In this document: positions 11,200-22,299 of the stretch, piece by piece
How the letters are laid out: every line of letters starts with the position of its first letter
Position numbering within the stretch: position 1 is the first letter of the stretch
Assembly: GCA_022494885.1 (NCBI GenBank)
Contig: JAGVSM010001163.1
Coordinates: 81,070-145,069, forward strand
Origin: Micrasema longulum
Taxonomy: Eukaryota; Arthropoda; Insecta; Trichoptera; Brachycentridae
Reading direction: 5' to 3'
Length of the DNA stretch: 64,000 nt
The notes under the pieces: generated by a model
Told to the model about the DNA's origin: nothing
What the model saw: the letters and a program-made list of their open reading frames with translations, nothing else
Databases searched by the model: none
Translations under genes and position numbers: made by a program

Positions 11200-11965
11200 G
11201 TAATATTCCATTGTTTCTGGACTGGCAACTGAGGCGTAAAACTGACTACCTTTTTTAAATATTTTTTGGATATATATTTGGACCCCTGTATTTAATAGCC
11301 ATACGTGTCATGTACAAATCTAAGGTACTCGGAAAAATTCGTTTTTATTTGTCTTGGAAATGGGATGTTCGATAACTGATTTTGGTTTATTATCTTTATG
11401 AGTCCAATCACCATTGTTGCAAAGTTAAAGAACAATAACGCGTGATAACTACTTTAAACTACAGTGTGGATAACTGTTAAGGATATTCCATCTTTTCTGC
11501 ATCCTGCTTAAAGATTATGGCGTCGTTAACTAAAAAATGGGCACTGAAATAACAGATGTTTGATACTGAGTGAAGAAATATTATCGTATGGACAAAAGCC
11601 ATCATTCCTTAATTTAAACCTTTATAGATAACTTCTAATAGCTCCGTGTCCGGTAAAAATTTGGATCGTTTCGAAAGTACTTTGCTGATGACGACGGAAG
11701 TTTGCTGCATCGGACAGCGTTGGGTTTAGTGATTTTACCTGTGAAAGAAGCGCGGTAATGATCCTCCTAACGCTGCTGCGTATTTTGTTTTATACAGCGT
11801 TTAATAAAGCTTAGGGGAAATTCTGAGAAGAAAGGTGCCGTTCTTTTCAAGTTGCGGCTGATCACCTTACCTTCAATTAATATTTTATTGAACTATTCTG
11901 CATTTGGTGAACCAATGTGGTGCCCTCTGCACCACTAAGTTTGGAAACGGAGATAGTGATGATGA
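11200..11965 (+). repeat. Repeat W (copy 1) flanked by SINE family B pieces
   Basis: Positions about 11270-11862 match 50640-51080 along most of their length: shared stretches include gacccctgtatt, tgggatgtt, gagtccaatca, attgttgcaaag, gaaagtacttt, ggaagtttgctgcatc, aacgctgctgcgtattttgt and ggggaaattctgagaag. Copy 1 has about 130 extra bases near 11515-11645. Left (11200-11265) and right (11865-11965, ending in a GATGAT run) are pieces of SINE family B, so W may have inserted into a SINE. No terminal repeats or open frame identify W. Confidence 0.75.
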
Positions 11966-12149
11966 TGATGGAAGCATTAGATTTGAAACTTGAATTTGTG
12001 TCTAGGCAGATAAAGAATACAGATTCGTATGTAAAATAGAACAAAGAAAGAGTGCTCTTTAATCGATGGCTGCTCTCAGGTTAAAATCGCGGAAAAGAAA
12101 AGATGCAAAAGGTCTACCGCGCAGTGTAGTGTTTCCCGCTTTCGCGTAC

Positions 12150-12310
12150 AATAATTGTTTTTAAGGCAGTTTTACACAGTAATATTTTATTGTTTCTGGA
12201 CTGGCACCTAATGCGTCAGACTGATCACCTTCTCTTTTCATTTTTACAAAAATTTCTTAATAAACAAACCAGCAGCGTGATACCCGACGTAAAATAGCCT
12301 ATTTCACATA
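12150..12310 (+). mobile_element. SINE family B, partial
   Basis: Contains TGTTTCTGGACTGGCACCTA and GCGTCAGACTGATCACC, shared with 11205-11260 and 6890-6940. The head and the 3' end are missing. Confidence 0.6.
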
Positions 12311-12834
12311 TATCATTGTAATATAAACGGCACAGTAAAATTACAGTGAATTGACATTTATCAGATTAAATACCTTTTTTTTTTTTGACAATATTTATGT
12401 TTTTCGTTTTTTTTTTCAAAACTCCATAGTTAATGACCTTAAAGTGATTCTAAACGAATAAATGAAACTAATTATCCATAGGTGGCGCTTTTATACTTTT
12501 TTATTGAAAAGTGGCATTTTTATGTTTATTTTCAATGGAAATATAGCAAAACTTAGTTTGCGGAAATTGATTGTAACGGATACCATAGCTTACGTACCCA
12601 TACAAACGCACCCTCTCCCTCTTTCATTCCCACACGCACATGTATCCTCTCCCTCATTCATTCACGCATACACACATTCACATACACATGAATACAAACG
12701 TCACACAAATACAATTACTAAACTTATTTTCTTATATATTATGTGTCATTATATATACAGTGGATTTTTTTAATTGGCTTTAGTATTTTTAAGATTTTTC
12801 TAATTATTTTGTTTATGTAATAGCTGTAAAAATC

Positions 12835-12976
12835 CCAAATAAAATGAAATAAAATAAAATAAAATAAAATAAAATATAATTTAGATCCTTTTCACAAACA
12901 ACACAAAAAATAAAGTGTACAAAACAAAAAATAACTTATCTTATTTTTGTTTTGTACACCATTTTGTGAAAAGGAC
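12835..12976. repeat. (AAAAT)n microsatellite next to an interrupted palindrome
   Basis: Five to seven units of AAAAT (12840-12875) precede an inverted repeat. The outer arms are atccttttcacaaa (12885-12898) and tttgtgaaaaggac (12963-12976). The inner arms are gtgtacaaaacaaaaaataa (12916-12935) and ttatttttgttttgtacac (12941-12959). It is probably a small foldback element. Confidence 0.8.
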
Positions 12977-13004
12977 CGTAATCAATATCGCCACAATTAA
13001 TAAA

Positions 13005-13100
13005 TTATTTTAAAAAAGAGAAATATAAGCGTTTTTATAATTTACCCAAATGTTTAAAGTTTTGTGACCATTTTCAAAGAGTTGCAAATAATTCACTTTT
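13005..13100 (-). mobile_element. SINE family A, 3' tail only
   Basis: The minus strand reads tcactttga..., then aaatggtcacaaaac and a tail like TTTGGGTAAATTATAAAAAC. It lacks the tRNA-like head. Confidence 0.55.
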
Positions 13101-13264
13101 CCCAAAACACTTCACACAAATAATAATTATTTTAGAACAGTAAAGAAAACTAAAATTACATCGTCTTGTCATACACACTCACCCATTCACAAGTTCACAT
13201 CATATATGCTGGTTATTGCGTTTTCCTGTCATTGATTAAGTAAATAATTGTACAAAAATAAAAA

Positions 13265-13560
13265 ATCGATCCACCGTAAAGTATTTTATCGTGCCGTGTA
13301 GATTTTATCTATGGTGTGAAATATGCCAATCATGCGATATCACGCAGTAGGCTCGTGGTTTGCACGTGTACAGCGGTCTAGTCTCCGTGAATGTACCGTA
13401 GACTACATTCTTTTGCTCTTATTAATGATCCAAGTTACACTTGCGGCGTGTCAAATCGAACGGCCGAACATGTGTCATTATTCCCTCCTAAATAAGGAAA
13501 AGGAGGTAATGTTGGACGGTCTGATGGATGTTACAGATCAGTCTGGAATCCCGACTTAGT
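13265..13560 (+). other. Unassigned, more balanced composition, 78-codon open frame
   Basis: The frame 13323-13559 (MPIMRYHAVGSWFARVQRS..., with a Leu-rich centre LLLLLMIQVTLAACQ that resembles a signal peptide or membrane segment) has no recognised relatives. It lies in intron 1 of the sGC gene. A chance frame or old repeat is more likely than a gene. Confidence 0.2.
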
Positions 13561-15680
13561 TAAAAACAGTAGGAATTTTAGATTATTTACTCAGTTTGTT
13601 ACCACTTGGGTTGAGAAAGTGGAAATTCTCTGGGGGGGGGGCGTAATATAGAGTAACACGTGAAATTCCCGTCTTCGAGAGAATGTGCCGAATGGTTAGT
13701 AAATGAAATTTTGTGTATTGTTCAGGGACCCAATGCCCCTAGCTATATGATTTCCATCAAAGTGAACGTAGTGGCTTACCCTTGATGTAAAAATTGTCAA
13801 ACGTAGTACTTATCTACAAGTGATCCTTTCACTGTTACTGGATTAAATGGATGTATTATATTCTTTTAAATAAGTGAAGCCTCATAGATGATAATAGAAT
13901 TTATCTTTTTGTCACTTGTAAGAAGGGCGTCGCAGTTAAGACATAAACAAAACAATAATAATGCTTTAACTTGGTATGTTAAGATTTTTTTTTTTTTTTT
14001 TTAATAGATATAGACTTTTGTAACTGAATTTGATAAGAGTGATCACAGTTTTTGCTACTATTCATGTTTGCAATATGGTCATGAGAAAAATGATAATATC
14101 CAACAAAGACCCTTTGTATAATTTACTTAAATTAGGCAGCAAAAATAGAAGAGTCAAATTCCATTAAAATAGTAATTTATGATATTGAAAAAAAAAAATA
14201 TTTTAAAATAGTAACTTATTCGTTTATTGTCAGAAAAATAATATTTTTTGTATTAGCGAAACCAAAAAAAATACCAAAATAAAAATTAAATCGCAAAATA
14301 TTTTTAGGCATTGCGTTGCCTAGTAGGTATGTAGATGAAATAATTCTGTCAGGTGAATTTCACTCGTATCGACAAAGGTTTCAGCTCTAACCTTACAAAT
14401 CAAAAGTACATATACGAAGACATCATCATCATTATCATTTCATTTCTGCTCTCTAGTTGAAGCATATGGTGTCATCACATATCTCTGTCAGATGCCAGCT
14501 CCTATGCATCCTCCCAAGTCAGGTTCACGTCCCGTATTTTGGACATGAACTGCCGACGAACAGTCAGCAGCTGACGCTCTGGACATCAAGAACCTGATGT
14601 CATGATGATATGAAGACATTTACATAAAATATTTTATTGAAAAATAATAATCTTTACACTGCGTAATAAAAAAATATGTTTCGTTCATCTCAGAAAGAAA
14701 AGTAAAAAAGAAAGTATGATTTTTTTTCTCGTTTTTTCTCCTAAATTCAATTACGATATCCATTTTTCCCCATCACACAAGGTTTTCAAGATTCAGACAT
14801 TTATAATTTTAAACATTTTACTACATTTTCCATTCTTAACTGCACGATATTCGAACATTCTGACCTACCTAGAAATTGTGAGTAACATTTTTGAATGATT
14901 ACCAAGCTGCAATCTCCAGTGGATTTAATAGTTCCTCAAACTGTTCATCATGCATAAGTGATCCTACCCACAAATATTCTCTTTTAAACTTTTGCATCAA
15001 TTATTTAAGGAAACTCCTTTTTTAGGAATATGAAACCGAGAGTATTGTCCAAGGCTTTGACGAAAATTTCTGGCTGATGAAGAAATTCGGAATACATATT
15101 TGAAAATAAAATTAAAAGCTGCATTATGTGCACCTGTTAGTACTCATGAGACAAAAATCATCTTGACCAGACTTATTTTTTCGAAGGATCATAGGTAATA
15201 GCTTTATTTTTTACTCGTTTTGTTAAGACATCAAGTATATCAGTTTGTCACGAAAACGACCCAAATAAATCGGGTTTTCTTATTTCTGTACTCACATTTG
15301 GCACAGATGTTTCCGTCGAGGGGAATTTCATGCGACGTTACACCGAAAAAGTGGCAGAAAAATTACCGCAATATTAAACCACAGAAAGGGGGGAATGTGA
15401 AATGATGAAGAAGGTACTTTGGAATAAGCAATACTAGAAGCGAGCATTGCCTATACAAAGGTAATCAAATGATAATCCGGAGTGGAGGCGCGTTTACATG
15501 GGCACAAATTTCAAGTTTTCAAAATAATACTTAAATATTATAGTCCTAAATTGCATAATACTATCTCTGAAAACCCAACTTTTCTAAGAGACAAATTAGT
15601 GATTTTTTATACTTTAATATTTTTTTTTCATGAGAGGCTTTAAAATAAATCAGTTTTTAAAAATATATTGATACGCATTG
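13561..15680. other. Intron 1, unassigned
   Basis: A/T-rich sequence with a poly-G run (13632-13640). I found no exon or matched repeat. Confidence 0.5.
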
Positions 15681-15684
15681 TTCT

Positions 15685-16130
15685 TATTCTTATTCTCAAT
15701 TCTCAAAGGTGGGGGTCAGTGCTATAATCGCTCCTGACGTCACTGCGACCTGTAAAGATCTATTATGACGGATCCCCTTGAAATAGTTCTCGCTTTCCAA
15801 GCTCAGGTCCTTGAAGAGCCTGGCAATTGTGTGAAAGGCAAGAGTTCTATATTTTTGCTTTATTTTCTCTTCTAAGCCCAGATCCGTAAAGTATCGGGCT
15901 ATTAGGTATAAAGTTAGCTCTTTAACCTCCTCAGATTTAACCAATGGTCTTCCAAGGATGCGGTTTTTTTTATGATGTAAGGCATCACATTCACATATAA
16001 TGTGTACAGGTGCTTCTTCATTTGCACTGCAGGACCTTCATCTAGAAGTTTCGTAAAGGTCTCATTCTAGAAAGGTGTTTGTTTAATCTGCAGTGTCTGG
16101 AAGGGTTTTTGTGAGAACCCGCGATTTTCA
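15685..16130 (-). pseudogene. LINE 3' end (family L2a), RNase H-distal C-terminus
   Basis: On the minus strand, HCRLNKHLSRM, then after a frameshift CSANEEAPVHIICECDALHH, then LVKSEEVKELTLYLIARYFT and TVTSGAI-like residues. 'GHCRLNKHL...C...HI.CECxAL' is the zinc-knuckle-like C-terminus of LINEs that carry an RNase H domain. Related copies are at 28605-28765 (minus) and 28890-29530 (plus). Two frame breaks are visible. Confidence 0.75.
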
Positions 16131-17460
16131 AGTAATGATAAAATTGTATTTTTACGTAGCAATAACTCAATTTCATTAAATTTGGAGTTACCGTAGTTTA
16201 CCTCTCGCATGCAGAATCATTAACTCAGACTACGTATATGCATATCACAAACACAATTCATTATTTGTTTAATCTTGTTTTCGAACAATATAAACCCAGT
16301 AACAAGGGAGTAAACAGAAGAGATATATATTAATTAAATATTCAAACGGATTTTAATCTCATATTTGCACGTGTTGTATAACTTTCCTGCCAAGTAAAAA
16401 CAATTATTATTTATGCCGTAGAATTTTAAGGAGATGAATTTCGTTCATACCTTAACCGTCATTTCTTATTTTATTTATTAATTTTATTTACTATCAATAC
16501 TAATTGCATCGATGAAAAATGTTAACAATTATTATTTTATTACTTAATTAATTTTTTTTCAGATTTTAGGTTATCTTTTACTTGCAAAAACTTAATTAGT
16601 ATTCTTATGTAAGATAATATTTATGTTTTTAATACTTATTATGTCTGACTGTATGTCTTCTGAATAAATTGATACTCCTAAAACCTGAATGGGCAATTAT
16701 CGTAATCTAAAAAAATACAAGCCGATTGGTACTAATTTTATTAAAATCTGTTAAGAAATAAGGGAGATATAAAGGATTAAATTCTAGTAATTTGAATGGT
16801 ACCAAAAACAAACAATTCGTGTTTGTTTTTGGACATGTTTTGTGACGTCATCGGATTTTTTTTCATCAATGTCTATGGATTTAATAGAGTATTGTAGATA
16901 GCTTCATTTTATATGTGTCGTTTGTTTACAATAACGGTGTCCTGTCACTTATCAAACGCTACTAGTTGTGATTTATACTTTTCATGATAAATTGATAATT
17001 AAATTTATCATTATCACAATAAATAAATTTTTAAAAGAGGTTGAAAACCATAAAATAATAAAAGAAATTTGAGATGTAATATGTAAAATGTAATCAGTTT
17101 TTGCTTTCATCTGTCAGTTCCTGAAACTGAAGTGCGGAGCGGGTAAGGGGGGGGGGGGCTTAAGATAATTTCCATAGAAAACTCTCATTATATTTCTATC
17201 TATGGCCTGTGGCATTACCAACATTAAAATGAATGCATTACTCGTGAACTTCTGTGACAAAATTTATTACCAACTTACAAAACGATCGTTTTCAAAAGAC
17301 CTTATTTTTGAAACGTAAATAATGAATGAAAATATTCATTATAACGGTTTATATAAACACTAAGAGAATCTTTATAAAATCTTTTATTTGTAGAGTAAGT
17401 TAAATCTGATATTCCTGCCAAGTGATATAACCTTATTAAATCTGGCAGTTCAAAAATCTA
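16131..17460. other. Intron 1, unassigned
   Basis: A/T-rich, with a poly-G run at about 17146-17158. No exon or matched element. Confidence 0.5.
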
Positions 17461-17462
17461 AC

Positions 17463-17550
17463 CTGCAAAATCTACAGTCGGTCAAAAAATCTACTGTTTG
17501 TCAAAAAATCTATAGTCTGTCAAAAAATCTATACTCGGTCAATAAAAAAC
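17463..17550. repeat. Short tandem repeat, about four units of 19-20 bp
   Basis: Successive units read aaaatctacagtcggtcaa, aaaatctactgtttgtcaa, aaaatctatagtctgtcaa and aaaatctatactcggtcaa. They diverge in the middle and are conserved at the edges. No coding role. Confidence 0.9.
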
Positions 17551-17792
17551 TGCATTTGTTTTGTAATCGATTACTATAAGGTAATGTTCTATTACAGTTG
17601 TAATGTTTTAAATTTTTATCATAAACGGAACTCGAAAGAACAGCATTTCCGTAAATCGTATTATAATTACATCTTTTATTTTACAGATTATATGCATTGC
17701 AACAAAATGACTCATTTGATCATTAAAGTTATCTAAATATTTAATAAATTTAACTTATGAATTATCAATGAATAAATGTTCTTTTTTTTCAG

Positions 17793-17875
17793 AGATAAAC
17801 TGCCAAATGACTTGACGTCGTGTAGTAACTATGCATACTTAGAAGACATCTACGACACAGTACTAGCTAATGAAT
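17793..17875 (+). CDS. Gycalpha99B: sGC alpha exon B, start of the HNOB domain
   Basis: The acceptor is cttttttttcag and the donor is GAAT|gtaagt. Using the next AG two bases downstream would give an immediate stop, so the exon start is fixed at 17793. It completes a Leu codon, adds 27 codons (DKLPNDLTSCSNYAYLED, then IYDTVLANE), and leaves one base of a Ser codon. This matches the stretch of alpha subunits leading into the first helices of the H-NOX-like fold. It is separated by very large introns (9.3 and 12.4 kb) packed with repeats. The phase agrees with both neighbours. Confidence 0.85.
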
Positions 17876-18044
17876 GTAAGTATTTATTAATATTTAATAA
17901 TAATATACTTTAATTTTCTCAGTAAATTAGCCATGCCAAAAGATTTTCCATAAATGTTACAAAATTATCAATAACAATTTTTGAACGTACAAATGCTAGT
18001 AGCATAATTATCTTTAAATGTTATAAATCTCACCCACGTCAAGA

Positions 18045-18245
18045 TTTCAACTCTTTATTTTTGTCAAAAATGAACTAATTGAAGAAGTAAAGATGATTTA
18101 TTGTAAACAGAATAGTTAATGTTTTACAGTGTACAAAGTGACCAATAAATGATAGGTTGTATATACGCTCTGTAAATGCCTAATCATTAAAATTATCAAA
18201 AATGATCTTCATCTCTTTTGTAAAATAGGTTAACAAAATTATCAA
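18045..18245 (-). repeat. Repeat X, degraded copy
   Basis: Shows 'gttaatgttttacagtgtac', 'aaagtgacc', 'gctctgtaaatgcctaatc' and 'tcttcatctcttttgtaa', the inverted order of the X core and its end. Confidence 0.55.
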
Positions 18246-18254
18246 TTTAAATTT

Positions 18255-18445
18255 GAATCGGGTTGTGGTCTCGTGGCTAGTGTTGCGGAATCACAGATCA
18301 GAAGTCCAAGGTTCGAACCTTGCACTACCAATACTTGATTTCCATTTTCTAATAGTGAGTTATTTACATCTTGTTGAAAATGGTAACCGAAATTGGGGTA
18401 AATTATAAAAATGGTAATATTCGTTTTGTTTTTTTTTTTAAATAA
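18255..18445 (+). mobile_element. tRNA-derived SINE, family A
   Basis: Starts gaatcgggttgtggtc; A-box TGGCTAGTG; B-box GGTTCGAACC; body ATTTTCTAATAGTGAG; tail with ggggtaaattataaaaatgg. About 190 bp. Confidence 0.85.
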
Positions 18446-18529
18446 TAAAATTTGACCGAGGCGTTTTTATTGATATTCTTATCAAATCATTAACTGCGGA
18501 ACTTCATATAAAAAAAAAACTAAAATATA

Positions 18530-18765
18530 AATTAACAAATTACAACAGGGATGGAGAATACCCTTAATAAAGGAATATGGAAGTCTAGGCATTTACAGGG
18601 TTTACGACCTGTCATTGGCTGGTTTAAGTGGCCACTTTACACACTGTGTAACATTCACAATTTTGCCCATATTTGAACATCCATATTTCGTCAATTCTTT
18701 TTTTTTTCAGTCTTTTGTCTACGAACATTTGGACAAACTCAAAAATTGTATTGTAAATAAACCAA
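18530..18765 (+). repeat. Repeat X
   Basis: Begins near acaaattacaacagggatgg and contains tgacctgtcattggctggtt, taagtggccactttacac and gtgtaacattcacaattttg. It ends near acatttggacaaactcaaaa. Confidence 0.85.
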
Positions 18766-19549
18766 AAAGAATCTACACAACACATGGTATATAATAAACT
18801 CACTAACGTATTAATCATTTGTTTTTTTTTCTGTATTGCTCTGGAATGCGATACGTATTTTAAAAAATATATCAATCTCCAAGTGCTTAGCAAACACAAA
18901 AATGCTATCGCCAGTCAAAAAAAAGTACGAAAGACTGAACGGAGATTCCTGTGCTTTTGCTAATGATATTTTTCATACAATAGTTTTTAGGTGAAAATCT
19001 GAAAAGTGAAAGTTCTTTGGCTTGAAATCAGCGAAGATAATACCTCAACGATACAGCGAAGATCTCGTAGCATAAGATTGCACCACATAATGTTGCGGAG
19101 TGGAGCGAGCATGTCGATTCACATGCGGTTAGTTTTCGAAGAAGCGATGCACATTTCCTATCAGTTGCGAGGGGGGAGTTTTAAGATCAGTAAGCTGCAA
19201 AAATTCTGATAAAATATCCGTAGCGATCGTATGGCACATCAAAAATTGACGGATTTGTATCCAAATAATAATGGAACATAAAACATTACTTTCAACGTCA
19301 AAAAATATGGTAAGCAGCAAATAATCGGTTATTAGGAGAATTTGCCCCTGTGTTTTACTCCACTGAAACTTTGGCACTATATATCGACCAATTTTTCAAC
19401 CTCACAGATTGGATTAAATTTTTTTTTAAAAATTAAAAACCCGATTGGCATAAGATTTTACACTTACAATCTCATGACAGGTGCATAATTGACATGCCAA
19501 ATTTGTCGTTAATGATAAGACACAGTTTACCATGAAGATGACTTTTTCA

Positions 19550-20195
19550 ACGGTAGCCTTAACGTCGGAACAAATTTGAAGATGTTGGGATTCATCTTAC
19601 GTATTGCCAGGGTTTTTTCGTTGGTGCAAAGTAGACTCAAGAGTGGCTCGATGATTTGGGGACCGTGTGAGTTGAAGTAGTCTCTTATGGTGGATAGGGT
19701 TCAGAAGAAATTTCTTCGGTTTTTCTACATGAGGAATTACGGATATTATCCATGGCTTTATCGCACTGAGTTCTTCTCCAGGGTATGCTTGGTTACAGGA
19801 GTTTGAAGACCAGAAGCAATGTGTATTTAACTACGCACTTCTTTTGATTGTTGCCCGGTATTATTGACAGCCCTGAAATTATGCGGAGCATTAGCTTTTA
19901 TGTTCCCGATAATTGCCTTAGACAGCGTCAGCAAAGACTGTTTCACATTTCAATAAATAGGACAAACCTGCCAATAGTTTTGTCTGTTGGAACGACTATC
20001 TCTATGTTGAACAATATTACTTAAGACATTGACATTTTTCTAGTCCCTGACGGAGTTTTTCGTTACAAGATTCTCTTACTTTTTTTAAATATTATTCTCT
20101 GGACAATATGCATACTTTTGTGTTATTTTTATATGTACTCATTCGAAATTCAATTTTGTACTGCACATATATTTGAAAAAATAAATTAAAATTGA
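19550..20195 (+). pseudogene. LINE reverse-transcriptase C-terminal fragment (family L1a-like)
   Basis: Plus-strand pieces read MLGFILRIARVFSLVQ, RLKSGSMIWGPCEL, VDRVQKKFLRFFYMRNYGYY and, in another frame, VIDSPEIMRSISFYVPDN. This is the thumb region and C-terminus of jockey-like LINEs, with several frame breaks. It ends in an A-rich tail near 20190. Confidence 0.75.
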
Positions 20196-21105
20196 AATTA
20201 ACCTACACTGGTTAATCAAAAAAATAATACATAACAGTGACCGTAAAATAAACACATCTTTCACTTTTTTATCACGATTTTTTTTAAAGTTGTAATGTTA
20301 TTTGGATGATAAGTACCTATCTACGTTCGATTGTTTACAGTCAGTAGACTGATCAAGCATTGTCAGCCACAAAAAATCCTCCATTATGTGTATAATTGTT
20401 TTTTATTACACTTTAAATTTCATGTTAAATATTTACCTAAAAACACATGTTCATTTTTACAACTAAAATCATCTAGGCGAAAAATTTCAATAACTTGTTT
20501 ACGATTCAGTTTTTTTGCTAATTTTTTATCACTGATAAACAAAATTGTCTTGGTATTTTAATAGTTAATATTGTCTGTCATTATGGTTACAGCGGTAAAC
20601 GGCAAAGTGGGATGCTGGGAAGGAAATTACTAGAGCTTATAAAGACTCGTAAAACTCAGTGCAAAACGGAAAAAACGCAATTATGTTTAAATCCTTTTTT
20701 CGGAGATATTTTTATCTAAATTCACTACTTATCTGTTTGAAAAATTCTAAAAATTTTCTTTGTAAACCACTGGAGATTTGTACCTAATGGATTTTCAGAA
20801 GACCATTAGAAATAAATTTACAAGAAGACAAGATTAATTTTTAATCTATTAAAATTATTAAAATAACACTGAGAGACATTAGTATTTTCTGATTTATTTC
20901 ATCTTACGATTTTAATTTATTTTTAAAAAAATACTAATATTATACTTGTGTTCTTTTTTACAATGTAAACATAGAGACATGTTTGGAAGCACATTCATAA
21001 CTTTATTATTTTTTGCGTAGACATTTTTCACGCATAAAGGTGAACCAAATTAACAAAGTCCAATATTTTAACAAGAATTTTTTATATAATTAGAACATTA
21101 AATAA
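20196..21105. other. Intron 2, unassigned
   Basis: A/T-rich; nothing recognised. Confidence 0.5.
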
Positions 21106-21109
21106 AATA

Positions 21110-21720
21110 AACAAATTACAACAGAAATGAAGATCATTAGAGTTAAAAGAAAAGGGAATGTAGAAGATAAGGCATCTAGAGGGCTGATGAATTATCATTG
21201 GATGGTTTAAGTGGCCACTTTACCTTTTACTAAAACTTTATTTATCTTTGTTGATTTATGTAAATATCAACAGCTCCCTAGGATGTTAAATCCAGTCTTT
21301 GTCTACACAAATTTAGAAAAACTCAAAACATTGTTGATAAATCCACCTGGTCTAAAAATTTCAAAATTGAAAACCATTTTCAGGCGTTGCCTAGGATGTT
21401 AGTAAAACAATTCAATAAGATGAATCTCGCCTGCACCAAAAAAGGTTTTTGCTCTTTTACTTAACAAACATTAACATATTGATGAATTGAAGGAATACGG
21501 ATGTTCAAATATAAGCATTTTTCCTAACTTGCCTAATTTTTCCTAATTTTATAATTCCTTATTTTCTTAATTTTTTCCCATTTTTCCTAATTTTAAAACA
21601 TTTTTCATCTCTGTTGTAATAATATGTTAATATTAACAACTCTTAATGGGGTTGAATCCAGTTCATGGCTACAAAAAATTGGACATACTGAAAACATTGC
21701 TGATTAAATTGCTTTTTTTT
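21110..21720 (+). repeat. Repeat X, rearranged copy
   Basis: Starts acaaattacaacagaaatga. The core is aattatcattggatggttta, taagtggccactttacc. It is followed by an inverted-end segment (tttgtctacacaaatttag, aaactcaaaacattgttg, aatccacctggtc), the ggcgttgcctagg segment, and a final ctgttgtaataatatgtt end. Confidence 0.75.
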
Positions 21721-22299
21721 GTTACTATGGGAAAGCCAATTCCTTTATGTATTATGTTAATATACCATGCAAAACTTTTTTAATTAAAAAACTGAAACGA
21801 AATTTGCAGTTATTATATATATAACAGTTTTTGTTTTCATTTTGTTATTTAATCAAAAATGTGTAGCAAAGACATTTTAATTTGTATATTTTTATATTAA
21901 ACGTATCTACCTTTATAATGTAACAAAATGTTGGTCTTTGGAAAAAGAAAAAGTTCATTTTTAAATTTTTATTACAGATTTTTTTGTAACATTTATGTTT
22001 ACTGTAATGTTTTTCATAAAATATAGTCCCTTATCTAGATCTCAAGCGAAAGACTGATAATATTTTATTAATGTGTTTTAAAATAATATCAATAGGCAGG
22101 TATTAAAGCACTCACGCCTTAATATTCGCCACAAGCGAGGAAAATAATTTTATTATTTATTCAAATACAGCAATGAAGTTATATTCGTTCGTATAAATGT
22201 CAGCTTTTTGGGTCAACATGTGTTGAGCTGAAATTTATTTTGTTAATATTAAATATGATACGATAGTTAACTTGTTTATCCTATATTCTAAATAAAATG

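Noticed and set aside
13323..13559. Small secreted or membrane protein gene
   Set aside because: It has a hydrophobic stretch, but no neighbours, promoter or relatives support it and it lies within an intron on the same strand.
17463..17550. CRISPR-like array
   Set aside because: Units are contiguous, without unique spacers, and the DNA is eukaryotic.
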